A stretch of 64,000 nucleotides of DNA from Boswellia sacra (taxonomy: Eukaryota > Streptophyta > Magnoliopsida > Sapindales > Burseraceae), in the NCBI GenBank assembly GCA_013180625.2, contig SNVD02004304.1, forward strand, positions 62,001-126,000. Direction: 5' to 3'. Made by a program: the position numbers and the translations under genes. The first letter of the stretch is position 1. Each line of letters starts with the position of its first letter. This document shows, piece after piece, positions 34,514 through 46,800 of this stretch. The notes beneath the pieces are model-generated. The model saw only the letters and a list, made by a program, of their open reading frames with translations. It made no database searches and had not been told where the DNA came from.

Positions 34514-34852
34514 TTACAAGAGTTGTCTATTAAAAATTGTGAGGAATTGGAGCAAATTATTGTTGAGGATCATCTCCAGTCTCTATTCTTTCGAAGTCTC
34601 AGAAAGATTGAGGTCGATAGCTGCGGCAAATTAAAACATTTGTTTCCTGTCACTCTAGCCCAAGGTCTTCAACAATTAGAATCCATCACGATAGAGAGTT
34701 GCCCTCGATTAGAGAAACTGTTTGGACATAAAGATGGAGCCGGTGTCATGAATGACGTCAAAGAAATTATCCTGCCTCAACTTAAGGAGTTGTCACTCTG
34801 GGAATTACCAAACCTAAAAAACTTTGGTCCTGTGGATTATCCCTTTATATTG
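34514..34852 (+). CDS. NLR LRR exon 5
   Basis: 113 codons, phase 0 to 0. LQELSIKNCEELEQIIVED, FRSLRKIEVDSCGKLKHLFP, LQQLESITIESCPRLEKLFG. It is closest to the exon at 32081 and lacks a short acidic stretch (NEED) that is present there. Confidence 0.77.
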
Positions 34853-36098
34853 GTACGTTTCCAATCAATCGTATTTTTATGAAAATTATTATTTTATCTC
34901 TTTTTTTTTTTTTTTTACAAAATGATAAATATGTTTGAAACTGGCAAAATTTAGAATGTATAAATGTTTGTGATATATATAAAATAACACTACATCTATA
35001 AATTTTTCATATAAACTCAACCTTGCAATCTAATTTGGTAATTAAAAGAGTGAAATGAAAACATTAATTATATTAATTAAACCTGATGATATGACAATGT
35101 ATATAATGTTTGTAAGGTTGAGTTGTAATAGAAAGTACATCTATAAAAATCTAATTAAGTGTGAATAGTTTTAAGAAATTAATTAATTAGTAAAAGTCTT
35201 TAATTACCATAATTTACTAAACATAGAAGTTTTCCACAGATATAATACCTTAAAAAATAATAAGGAGAAAGAAAAAATTAGTTTTTTCCAACACGTTAAG
35301 TTTGGTTGCAATTGAAAAATTATAATTTTATAGTAGTTTTATATATGTAACTTAAAATTTTTAAGTGAATGGGACATATGTAAATTACTTAGTCCTATCT
35401 AACTATTTTTTACTTTAAACTTACTCTATTTTAATTAGTCATTCAGCAATGACTTTTTTTTCTCGAAATTAGAAATAAATTTAATAATAAACATTTTTCT
35501 TCTTCCTTTTCTTAATTAAAATTATGTTAATGCGGGCTCTGACATTACGTATAAAAAAAGTCTATAAAAAAAAAGAAGTATTATCTTTTAATTAAAAAAA
35601 AACTTCATAAGTTATTATAAAATATTAAGTTATTGTAAAAGAGGTATGAATCTTAATAGAATATTAATATTAAGTAATAATATAATATCAAATATTATCT
35701 TAAAAATTAAGTAATAAGATAATATTTACTAATATTAAGTAAAGAAGGCTCTTCTAGTAAGTGTGCCATTTTAATTGCACTTTTTTTAGTTGATTTCTAT
35801 ATTTTTAAATAAAGAAAAATAGAAGAAAGATTGCTAACAACAATCTCTTATTCCCTCTCTAATTGTCGTTTAACTTAATCTCAACAATCGGTGGCTTGAT
35901 TACTTAATGAATTTCTTTTCATTATTTTAATTCAATAAAACTTTTATGATATATGTTATCATAAGAAGCAGTAGGAAGTACGATAGTGGTCAGAGAATGT
36001 TCCCAGCATTTCTTAAATTAATGTATAAGATTCTTCTATTGATCTTAGCAGTTAGTGTTTTGGATTACTAAAACATTGTTGGATTTTGTTTTGCCCAG
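34853..36098 (+). other. NLR intron
   Basis: Paralogous to 32432-33149 plus about 525 bp at 35455-35980 that is missing from that intron. That extra block resembles 38155-38640. No coding content is seen. Confidence 0.65.
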
Positions 36099-36584
36099 AA
36101 ATTAAACTCATTAAGCATGGAGTGCTGTTACAATATGGGTCAGTGCTATCTTGGTTGTAATGAAGGCCATGGGATTGTTAGTGTCTTCGGACTACAACGT
36201 GAAATGAGATCTCTAGAAGATGTGGAACGTTTGTGTAAGGGTCCCACCAATGTTTTAAGCCCAAAAAATCTTCTTAAACTATGCATCATTAAGCCTTGCT
36301 GCAGACTCAAGCATGTCTTCCCATCTAATGTTGCTCGAGATCTCTTGCAACTGAGAGAGCTCTACATCTTCAACTGTGAGGAATTGGAGCAAATCATTAT
36401 GATCGAAGATGAGGAAGAAGATCATATCAAAATTCCATTCTTTCGAAATCTCACCAAAATTGATGTCAGAAGTTGTAAAAAATTAAAGCATCTGTTTCCC
36501 ATCACCATAGCCACAGGTCGTCAACAACTACAATCCATACATGTAGAAGGCAACGTGGGCCCTATAAGCTGTCACTTTCCCGAG
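36099..36584 (+). CDS. NLR LRR exon 6 (internally shortened)
   Basis: 162 codons, phase 0 to 0. Matches the exon at 33150 (KLNSLSMECCYNMG, LRELYIFNCEELEQII) but lacks about 33 codons after LQSIHVEG, where the text jumps to NVGPISCHFPEV. The loss is a multiple of three, so the frame is kept. Confidence 0.75.
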
Positions 36585-37091
36585 GTATGTTTTTTTGAAT
36601 TAATTATATTCTACAAAATGCCAAGTTTACATATCTTAAGGTTGTTGTTGTTTAAAGTTATTTTATTTTATGGTCAAAAGGTAGAAAATTTTGAATAAAT
36701 GAATGAAATAAAAAATGAATGGAATATATAAATATTTTTCTTTATAATAATTATATTTTTTCTAGAAATTTGAATATGAATAGTTTTTAAAAAATTAAAT
36801 GAAAATATTTCATGACCATAATTTTTTACATAAACGTTTTACAATAAAGCTATCATATCCGAAAACAAATTATAAAGAAAGAAAATTTGTACTACTTCAT
36901 CTCTTTGGAATACGTTTTTCCAAACACATTAAAAGTACTTGCTTGATAAATGATAATCTTACAACATTGTTAATTTGTAACTTAAAATTTAAGTGAATGG
37001 GACATAAATTGCTTATTATACTCTCTGCCTATTTTTTAAATTTAATAATTTACATTCTTTTAATTATGTAATGGGTTAACCCTTTTTTGTT

Positions 37092-37345
37092 TGATACATG
37101 TCTTTTATTATTAATTGTGAAGTTCTAAAAGTGGTATTTCAGTTGGAAGGTTTTCCAACTGGAATTGAAAGAGGATTAAAAAAAAAAAAATTATCCCTTC
37201 CCAGTTTGAACAAAATAAGATTGAAATCTCTAGTCGAACTAGAAGATTTTTCCAAGCATATTTTGAGCCTACAAAACCTTACTAATCTATATATTTGCCA
37301 ATAGCTGCCCAAAGTTGGGACATGTCTTCTCACTTGCTCTTTTCT
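37092..37345 (+). pseudogene. Degenerate LRR exon, copy 4
   Basis: VVFQLEGFPTGIERG, a lysine run, LPSLNKIRLKSLVELEDF and LSLQNLTNLYICQ, then TAG. About 12 nt shorter than copy 3 (it lacks VMHL). Intronic in the proposed model. Confidence 0.6.
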
Positions 37346-37360
37346 CAAAATCTGTTGCAG

Positions 37361-37702
37361 TTACAAGAGTTGTCTATTAAAGATTGTAAGGAATTGGAGC
37401 AAATTATTGTTGAGGAGCATCCCCAATCTCTATTCTTTCGAAGTCTCACAAAGATTGATGTCGGTAGCTGTGGCAAATTAAAACATTTGTTTCCTGTCAC
37501 TCGAGCCCAAGGTCTTCAACAATTAGAATTCATCACGGTAGAGTGGTGCCCCCGAGTAGAAAAAGTGTTTGGACATAAAGATGGAGCTGCTGGTGTCACG
37601 AATGATGTCAAAGAAATTATCTTGCCTCAACTCAAAGAGTTGTCACTCTTTAGATTACCAAGCCTCACAAACTTTGGGCCTATGGATTATCACTTTATAT
37701 TG
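37361..37702 (+). CDS. NLR LRR exon 7
   Basis: 114 codons, phase 0 to 0. LQELSIKDCKELEQIIVEE, FRSLTKIDVGSCGKLKHLFP, LQQLEFITVEWCPRVEKVFG. Third copy of the 32081/34514 type. Confidence 0.77.
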
Positions 37703-38729
37703 GTATGCTTTTAATTCGTTGTATTTTTACTACAAATGTCAATTTGTCTTAAATTTCTTTTCTTTAAAGTTATTTTGTTTTATATGGAAAAGATAAATAT
37801 GTTTGAAATTGACTAAGATTAAAAAAGAGTAGAATGTATAAATTTTCATGGTATCACATACACATATATTTGAAATCTGAATATTAGTAGTTTTATAAAT
37901 TTTTTACCATAAATTACTTAACATGAACTTTTTCAATAGAAAATGATAAATTTTAGGAAAAAAAAATTGCAATAGCTAATCTTTGTCAAATACGTATTTA
38001 TAACATGTTAAATTTGCTTGCATTTGAAAATTGATAACTTTATAGGAGTTGTTTGTAACTTGAAATTTTTTGAGTGAGTTGGACATATATAAATTGCTTA
38101 TTGCTATCTAACAATTTTTTAATTTTATATTTAAGCTATTTTACTTAGTCCTCCAACAATAATTTTTCCTGAAAAATTAGAAGTAAATTGGACAATAAAC
38201 CTTTTACTTCTTCGGTTCCTTAATTAAAATTATGTAAGTATGGGCTCTTAAATTCTCATTTAAAGTAAAATAAAAGGCAATAAGTAGAAACTTATAATTA
38301 AAAAAGTATTTAAAGAAATTATTGTCAAACATTTAAGTTATTACATAATATTTATTACTTATCTTTTTTATATTAATAATATGTAGCTTGAAGTCACATG
38401 AAAAGGAGGCTCTTTTAGTTAATTATACCATTTTACTTGCGTTTTTTCTATTTTTAATCCTGGATTTATGTATAAAGAAAAATAAAATGAGGATTCTTAA
38501 CAACCATCTGTTATTCATTATGTTGTGTACTTCTTGTTTTACTTAATATCAATCATTGTTGGTTTATTAATGATTGCTTGTCGTTATTGATCTTGATTAA
38601 ATAAAGCTTTTATGATACATGTTATCATAAGAAGTAGGAGGAACTATGATTGTGTATGATATTCTTCTATAGATCTTAAAAGTTAGTGTCGTGGAGTACT
38701 GAATCATTGATGGATTTTGTTTTGCCTAG
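37703..38729 (+). other. NLR intron
   Basis: AT-rich GT...AG intron, more diverged from the introns at 32432 and 34853 but alignable in parts, for example the AACAATAA...CTTCTTCGGTTCCTTAATTA stretch near 38153-38225. No other feature. Confidence 0.6.
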
Positions 38730-39845
38730 AAATTAAACTCATTACACATAAAGGGATGCCACAAATATCAGATGTATGGTGAATATCTCTATTGTAGAGG
38801 CCTAGTGATTGTCATCCATGGACTGGAACGTGAATTGAGATCTCCAGAAGGAGCAGAAGGTTTATGTAAGGGTCTCACCAATAATTTAAGCCCAGATGAT
38901 ACTTTCGCACTATTCATTAGTAAGTGTGACGGCCTTGAACATATATTCCTATCTAATCTTGCCCGAGATCTGTTGCAACTGAAGAAGCTCTACGTTAGAG
39001 ATTGCAAGGAATTGGAGCAGATCATTGATGAAGAAGATCATATCCAAACTCCATTCTTTCCAAATCTCAGTAAAATTGATGTCAGTGGATGTAACAAATT
39101 AAAGCAATTGTTTCCTGTCACCACAGCTGCAGGACTTCAACAACTACAATCCATATATGTACAGGGATGTGATCAATTACAAAGACTATTTGGGCATAAA
39201 ATTGGAGTTGATAAGATGAATGGTAAGGAACTTGTGCTGCCTCAATTGAAAGAGCTATGCATTAGCAACTGTGAGGAATTGGAGCAAATCATTGTTGAAG
39301 ATCATACCCAAACTCCATTGTTTCCAAATCTCAGTGAAATTGGTGTCAGTGGATGTAACAAATTAAAGCATTTGTTCCCTGTCACCACAGCTGCAGGACT
39401 TCAACAACTACAATCCATATATGTACAGGGATGTGATCAATTACAAAGACTATTTGGGCATAAAAATGGAATTGATGAGATGAATGGTAAGGAAATTGTC
39501 CTGCCGCAATTGAAACAGCTATGGATTAGAGACTGTAAGGAATTGGAGCAAATCATTGTTGAAGATCATACCCAAACTCCATTCTTTCCAAACCTCAGTG
39601 AAATTGATGTCAGAAGATGTAACAAATTAAAGCATCTATTTCCTGTCACCATAGCTGCAGGACTTCAACAGCTAAAATCCATACGTGTAAAAGGCTGTCA
39701 TCAATTGCAAAGAGTATTTGAGCATAAAAATGGAGCTGATGACATGAATGATAAAAAAATTGTGCTGCGTCAACTTAAGAGATTGTCATTCATAGAATTA
39801 CCAAACCTCACCAGCTTCGGTCCTGTGGGCTATCACTTTCCCATG
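38730..39845 (+). CDS. NLR LRR exon 8 with internal LRR triplication
   Basis: 372 codons, phase 0 to 0, between TTGCCTAG and GTATGT. Starts KLNSLHIKGCHK like exons 4 and 6. Then three head-to-tail LRR modules follow (38979-39245, 39246-39509, 39510-39773), each with (I/V)xxCxELEQI, FPNLSxIxV, CNKLKxLFPVT and LQxLxSIxVxGCxQLQRxF. The exon ends LTSFGPVGYHFPM. The longest exon of the LRR series. Confidence 0.82.
38979..39773 (+). repeat. Three tandem 264-267 bp LRR-coding units
   Basis: Units of 267, 264 and 264 bp (89, 88 and 88 codons). Unit 2 resembles unit 1 most closely at CAACTACAATCCATATATGT and its surroundings. Lengths that are multiples of three show in-frame unequal exchange within one exon. 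Confidence 0.9.
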
Positions 39846-40773
39846 GTATGTTTTTTTTTCTAATTAATTATATTCTTTATAAAAAAAAACCTAATTTTAT
39901 ATATCTTAAGGTTGTTGTTGTTTAAAGTTATTTTATTTAAGAGTAAAAGAGCAGATAACTTTGAATTGATGACTAAAATTAAAAATGAACAGAATGTATA
40001 CATTTTTCTTCATATAATTATATTTTTCTAGAAATTTGAATATAAATAGTTTTAAAAAATTAAATAAAAATATTCCATGACTATAATTTTTTAACATAAT
40101 GTTTTACAATAGATATTATGTCCAAAAATAACAATAAGAAGAAGAATGAAAGAAAGAATTGTAATAATTAATCTCTTTGGAATGCATTGTTCCTAACGCA
40201 TTTAAATTTACTTGCTTGATAAAGTATAATGTGAACCATTGTCTGTCTGTTCACAACTTAAAATTTCATCAAGTAAACGGGATATTTGCCTATTAAAATT
40301 GACCTTTTTTTAATTTGATAATTTATGCTGTTTTAAGTGATTATAAAAAAAGTGCCTACCAGAATTAAAATAAATAAGGCAATAATTTTTTATTTAAAAT
40401 TAGAAATAAATGTAACAATAACTCTCTTTTTCGTGATTAAATTTATGTGAACGTGTAGTCTAAGAAAAATGAAAAAAAAAATTAAAAGAAGCAATAAGTA
40501 CTATATTCTAATTTAAAACAATAGTTTTGTAATAAATTATTTAAATAAACAAAGTAATATTTGATATTTACTGTTTTTATATTTCTAATATGTGCCTTTA
40601 ACCCCCACGTAAAGAAGGCTTTTGAAGTAAATTTTGGTAATGATATGATTTTATTTTTCTTTTTTATTTTTAAGGGTTTCCGGAGTTTAATTTTATAAAG
40701 AAAAGAAAAATATAAGATTAATTTATCGGACCTAGCAATTGGTGGTAATTCTAATAGATTTTGTTTTCTCTAG
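39846..40773 (+). other. NLR intron
   Basis: GTATGT...TCTAG. The first ~250 bp match the starts of the introns at 33735 and 36585 (TATATCTTAAGGTTGTTGTT). The rest is AT-rich and featureless. Confidence 0.65.
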
Positions 40774-41638
40774 GATTTGGAGCATTTATCCATGAAAGGC
40801 TGCAACGAGCAGATGTGGAAGATTTATTTAGGAGATGACGTGGAAAGATTTTTCTGTTGACTCTTTTGAAGTGAGTGGGGCACATTATGAGGGAGAGCAT
40901 GTAACTGTAGTATTTAAACGGAAGGAAGAATCAGAACAGCGGCAGGAACTGGAGAAAGAATCTAAATGGGAGGTAGAATCTGAATCGGAGGAAGAACTTG
41001 AAGGGGAGGATGGGGGATGTGAATATAGAATTAAATCAGGTGTGAAGGAATCGGACTTGAGATGTGTAGGAGATCGAATTGGTTTATTAGGTTCATGTGG
41101 GGGGCTCACCCTTACTTTCACCCTACAAAACCTTGTTAAGCTACGAATCCAAGAGTGCCATAAGATGAGACATATATTCTCCTCTACTGTTGCTAGAAAT
41201 CTGTTGCAATTGGAAGAGCTGGACATCAGCAACTGTGCGGAATTGGAGCAAATTGTTGTTGGAGATCATATTCAATCTCCGTTCTTTCCAAATCTCAGGA
41301 GAATTAAAATCAGTGGTTGTAACAAATTGAAATATGTGTTTCCTATCGCCATGGTTCGAGTTGGTCTTCAAAAACTAGGAAGTATAGATGTAAAGGAGTG
41401 CGATGAATTAGAAGAAGTATTTGTCGATGGAGATAGACATGGAGATGATAAAGAAGTTGTGCTCTCTAGACTTTACGGCTTGGAACTTGAGAAGTTACGG
41501 AAGCTAACCAACTTCTGCTCTATGGGATATCACTGTATATTTCCATCTTTAGACGATTTAAAAGTTAAAGAATGTCCGAAGATGGCTACAGGATTTTCCT
41601 ATGAAAGTGAAAATGGAAGTGTTCATGCAGAAGCCAAG
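40774..41638 (+). CDS. NLR exon 9: acidic linker plus LRRs, with frameshift
   Basis: In the incoming frame it reads DLEHLSMKGCNEQMWKIYLG and stops at TGA 40858-40860. One frame on, the sequence is open to 41638: a segment from about MTWKDFSVDS (40835), a glutamate/lysine-rich stretch (about 40915-41020), then LRRs (LVKLRIQECHKMRHIF, LEELDISNCAELEQI, FPNLRRIKISGCNKLKYVFP). The exon is 865 nt, one more than 288 codons, and the frames meet at GATTTTTC (40848-40855), so an extra T there is the simplest explanation. The exon ends AAG before GTACTT. Alternatively the shift marks a real 3' end and a new gene. Confidence 0.7.
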
Positions 41639-41798
41639 GTACTTAATTATAGTGTTGTTCATATCATTGACTCCATATAATATATGTGATAGTTGGGTGA
41701 TGTTAATATTAAGCGTCACATCATTCAAGATTAATTTGGTTCAAAGAATTCCCTCATATTCCATGCTTAATTTCCATTTATTGTTATACTTTCTGCAG

Positions 41799-41909
41799 GC
41801 ACCAGACGAAGGCGGCAACAATGATGATGAGCCTACTATGGACATCGATTGCCTTGGTGATTTTGGAGAGCAATTACCGCCATTCATGGCAGAAATGACG
41901 AGCAAGTGA
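41799..41909 (+). CDS. NLR last coding exon
   Basis: After TTTCTGCAG it encodes APDEGGNNDDEPTMDIDCLG... to TGA 41907-41909, 36 codons in phase 0 with the exon ending at 41638. Acidic tail with no known domain. It fits a C-terminal exon. Confidence 0.65.
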   Translation, partial: APDEGGNNDDEPTMDIDCLGDFGEQLPPFMAEMTSK

Positions 41910-41977
41910 TCACCCAGCAAAAAGGAACAAAATGGCAAGGAAACTTGAAGAAATGCTTTCGATTGTTAAACTTGAAG

Positions 41978-42147
41978 GTGATGTGGCTCTGTTTTATTGT
42001 ATATAAGAGTAGAATAGAAGATTTTATCACCAAACAGTTCGTGAAATATCATCAATTTCGAAATAGAGAATGTTGATGACACCCGAATAGGTTTTAAACA
42101 CTCCATCACATATCAACTAATGATTCTCTGTTTTTTTCAATTTCCAG
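41978..42147 (+). other. Possible 3' UTR intron of the NLR
   Basis: GTGATG at 41978 and a pyrimidine-rich TTTTTTTCAATTTCCAG ending at 42147 make a plausible spliced 3' UTR. Without a transcript this is only a suggestion. Confidence 0.3.
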
Positions 42148-43878
42148 ATCTCGCCACCACTCAATATGGAGAACAATGGGCCTTGTTTCATAGACAGCAC
42201 AAGGGAAGGAGCGTGGTTGTCTAAATTAATATGAATGCTAGTTGTATCCAGTAGCTGATTTGTCTGAAATGTTACATGCATTTCACTTGTTATGATTTTG
42301 CTTCCTAGCTCTTTTTCAAGGTCACTTCAAAACTTCTCTTATGCAAAAACTTTTATAGGATGTTCGATGATACTACTTCGAATTGCAATTTCAATTTAAT
42401 TAGGACTGGATCTACTATCCCCTCTTTTGGAATGTGAAATATTTTCTGTTTCTTCCAAGAGTTTTACCAATGTGTTTCAGATGAAGGAAATACGATATTA
42501 TTAATTATCTCAAACTAGAATATAGAGGCTTCATGCTGTAAAACCAGCTAAATTGATTTTCTTTTACGACGTTTCAATTTGAAAGCACAGTGTAGATTTT
42601 TCATTTTATTAAGTCTTCCTCAATCAGGTCCATCAACATTTCGAACCTAATGCGACATGTACTTTATTTTTAGATAATTCTACAAAACTTCGCCTCTCTG
42701 CTAATTCAAACACAAACTCTATACGTAATTGATTCAGAAAATGTATGATATTCTTGAAACAGAAGCTAAAGTTATAAGATTTGAGTTAATTAAGATTTTT
42801 GCTTGCTCTGCTTTCTCTTGCATAGATTTTAATTGATCATGATAATTGTTTCTAATCTGCTATAAACAATTATACAGGATGAAAACAAACAGTAAGTGGT
42901 TCTTTATAAATTATTTATTATAATGATAATCTCATTAAACCACTTCAGTTTTTTTTTTTTTTTTTAATCAGTTATACTTAAGACCAGACAATTTCAATTA
43001 ATAGATACAATCACAATCATGAGTACAAAAATTTGTGAAATAAAATATATGCCTTTAGTAAACAACAATACACCTAAAGTAGAAATTAACTTTAGTAAAT
43101 AAAATTATATTAGAACAAGCCATGATATATCTAGATTCCTCAAATAAAATAGTTCAAGCCATGATACATCTAGATTCCTAAAATAAAATAGTTCCAAAAA
43201 TAAATAAATGTTTTATTACCCATCAATTAAAAGCAATGTCACGCTTTTTTTTCTTTAACGCTTACCATGCTTGTATACAAAGTTTGTATATTTCATTTCT
43301 TATTCAATGTCGTTATTCATCAAAATTAATTATTTTGACTCTTTTTCATTCATCTTTTCATTCATTGTATATTTAATTTATATACAGATTTCGTATGTGT
43401 AATATTATTCTTAAAGTTGTAGATATTGTCATATCAATAGCATAAATAAATCGGTAAGAAGAGATTAAAAAAAAAAAAAACACCATTCATCACCAATCCT
43501 AACAACTTAATTTTGTGCAAAAGAATAAATTAAAATATTACCAATCCAGAGAGTGTACAGAAAGACCTTTAAGACATGAAAAGCTCTGGGATCTAAAATC
43601 TAAATGACGAAGCTAAGCAACATAACTTTCTGGGATAAAAAGAGGAACAAATATAAGTATTCACTGATATAAAAATGTTCATCATTCTGTACACCTCAAA
43701 TCTTGTATGAACTTGATTATAAGGCGGAAATTCAGCTCAGTTTGGCAACTTTGACACTATGTTAACACTATTACTTGTGGCTAGAATATAATCAAAATTA
43801 TCTAAACCAGATAGAGACTGGAAATCCGTGAAGGATTACTCTAATCATTTCTCGAAAGGTCGGCTAAGCCATAAAAAA
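42148..43878. other. Convergent intergenic region and 3' UTRs
   Basis: Holds the putative 3' ends of the plus-strand NLR and the minus-strand prolyl 4-hydroxylase gene. AT-rich, with a T14 run near 42951. The stretch CATGATA(T/C)ATCTAGATTCCT occurs twice about 38 bp apart (43121 and 43159). No gene is seen. Confidence 0.5.
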
Positions 43879-46800
43879 TTAGGAGGTAGCTCTTTGCCTC
43901 ATCCATTTTGTAGCTGACCACTTCTCTCCTGAAAGAACTTCACATCCGCCATGCATGCTATTTGGATCCGACTGTCCGTCTAGTCCCTAAGTGCCGAACA
44001 AGGATATATAAATCATAAGCAATGAGACTGAGGAATCTTCATTTATATATATAGAAAGTCAATAACAGACTGTTCAAGGACGTGTAATATTTCTGCGAAA
44101 ATTCTACAACCATCAAATTCAGAATGAGAAAGACCACCCGATCACACCTTTTAACCCCCTCCTACAAGGAGGTATGGGAAAAATTTTAGCTCCAGAGACA
44201 TCTCAAAGCCAAGCAGGATAAATTACACAGTAGTAAGGCACTTGTGGAGGAATAAATTTCAGGAAGGGAATAAAAGTATTCTGATGCTTGGACAATTGAA
44301 GGGTTATATTTTTGTTTGGAGTATTTCTAATGTACGAATCCTGAACTTTACCATTGCAGAAAGGTGTAGCACTAAAGCTTGCATCAAGAGCAAAGCAAAG
44401 AAGGAAGATAGCTAGTCACTTGTTGCACATTCTTTAAAAGGAAAAACAAAACAAAAACAAAAACAAAAACAAAAGAACTCTAAACAAATTATCCAATAAA
44501 ATTTCTAGCAATACCCCATAAGTACATGGATATCTAATTGGTCATCCACTTCTCGAAATATCAAAATGTCAGCGCAAGATAAGAGAAAAAATGGCAAAAA
44601 ACAAGATAATTGCTGAAGGACACTTCAAATTGCCAAATCAGAAAGAAAAGACATATTAAAGACGCATTTAAAAATAAAATTTAAAAAAAAATTAAAGAAA
44701 CAGAAGGACACGCAATTCAACAGGCAGTCTAAAGAACACGAACCATGCTCCAAAAAAGCACCGCGTCTCCTTTGATTGGTTTTACAGACAAGCCTTTCAA
44801 AGTCTTCCCACCACAGCTACATTCACCTGAGCCAGCCTGAGATCACCGGATATAAATGACCCCATTAAATGAAAGATGTTATCATGCAAAAATAATGGTT
44901 GACAAAAAATTAATATTTGAAAACGGTTAAGAAATACAATTCATGTTAATTAAATTAAAATGGTGCACTTGAGATAATGGCAAAATCCATTATAAAAATA
45001 ATTGGTCCAAGTGCCAAACCTGCAATCAAAACCAAAGGTGCAATGAAGTTTCAGCATAAAATTGTACAATTGTGCTGGCTACCTACAGCAGAAGCCTTTA
45101 CAACAAAGAGACAAAACATTCTGTATTTTAAATTTTGCAATAATAGAAATTGTTAATGACGATAGGGATTAGTCGGGCATTTCTTGCCTGCACCCGAAAG
45201 CATGCTAATTCCCAACTTTAAGCACAAGCTATCATACAATACTTGTTCAAAGTTCTACGTCACTTAATAATCTTTGGCCATCGTTTTGCTATCCTAGGAC
45301 CTTTAAAACTAAATGCAAAAGAATATCTGAAATAATTTCTCATTTTATCAGAACTTTTTCATTTTCGTCAATTTTATATCTTCAATAAAGTTCTTCAAAC
45401 AACAGAATAAGGGAAAATTTTCTGATCTCCAAAGAAATCTGAGAAAATTAGCATGTTTCAGATAGAAGAAGAAAAGAAGGGATCAAGATAAGATAAAGAA
45501 ACAGAGAGAAAAACAAGAGAAATTAGAGAGATAATAGAAAAGACCAAAAGAGGAGAAAAGGAGAAAGAAGAGAATAAAGAAGGAAATAAGAAAAGACGTT
45601 TAACCATCAGAATAATAGATAGGACAGAAAAAATATAGCAGAAAGATGAGAAATAGAGTATTTAGTGGAGACCAGAGAATAGAAAGGAGAAAGAGAAGTA
45701 CAAGAGCATATAAACCAAGTTTGATTATTTCAATTCATATTCTCTGCTCATAAACTGCACATCAATGATTATTTGTAGCGTCCATTTTATTTAAGATAAC
45801 TAGATCAAGTCCTAATCAAATCAGGATCCAACCAAATTAAACAACTAAATTCCTTCACAACCACCATGATACCACAAATCAAACACTAAGCCACCCAACT
45901 TAAAGTACATCAATCAACTCAAACACAGTGCATTGTAAAAACCTTCATTTCAGCACGGTAACCTTGGGACACATGATGGTGGAAATTATTTTGTGCTCCC
46001 AAATTTTCACCAAAAGACCATAGAAAACTCTCAAATTGCCACCTCAACCTCGCTTAACAAATGGAGCGATAGATGAATGGATGTATAATATAAATATGAA
46101 TGGAACTAAAGATGATGGATATATGCTTTTTTTTTTTAATATATATACATATTGCATAAATATATATATATGGGAGAGGATATTTTAATACAAGACTTTC
46201 AACACAAAACTAGACACAATTTTCTAGCAATTGATCTACAAAATCTAATGATTGAGATGAATGATAAGTTGACTGCATTAAATGTAATTTGTTGACTTTA
46301 AATTTCAACCATTAGATTTCGTGACATCAATGACTACAAAATTGTGTTAATAAATTGTGTCAAAAATTTGTGTTAAAATATCATCTGAATCCATATAAGT
46401 GAATATGATATACGAACATATATAGAAATGATATGCAAAAGCATAAATGGGTATACAAATCTATATAAGGGTAAGTAAATACGTGTGTTGGCAATTAAAC
46501 CATCCATACTTGTCTATCATGGCATCAACCGGGTCAATGGTGCATCAGATTTTATTTCTTTTAAGAGGTTTTCAATCCATAATTCCCCAATCTTCTGATT
46601 CATTTCTTTATTTGCCTACTTAATACCTTCTTCACTTTAGAGCCTAATTGAGAATTAAAATGCATCCTCATATCTAAAAGAATTTGCAAATGATATCAAA
46701 TGAACGTCATATATTTCCAGCTCCCTAAAATTTTTGCATTTACGATGAATTTTGCATAACCTGCATGCACAACCTATATGGCTTATAATTCTACCATAAG

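Larger units (their letters stand above)
19756..41909 (+). pseudogene. CC-NB-ARC-LRR resistance gene, At4g27190/RPS2-like, split by Copia and frameshifted
   Basis: Proposed single intracellular immune-receptor locus. Exons by eye: 19756-22076 joined to 27301-27868, 29634-30149, 32081-32431, 33150-33734, 34514-34852, 36099-36584, 37361-37702, 38730-39845, 40774-41638, 41799-41909. Each border has GT...AG, and every exon except the 865-nt one is a multiple of three starting in phase 0, so they join in one frame of roughly 2,530 codons. That is far longer than a usual CNL of 900-1,100 aa, because of LRR exon amplification. Two lesions are seen: the Copia insertion at 22077-27295 and a one-base excess in the exon at 40774. 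It could instead be two or more genes or fragments; only transcripts can tell. Confidence 0.7.

Noticed and set aside
44440..44475. (CAAAAA)n run
   Set aside because: Simple repeat in an intron; nothing further.
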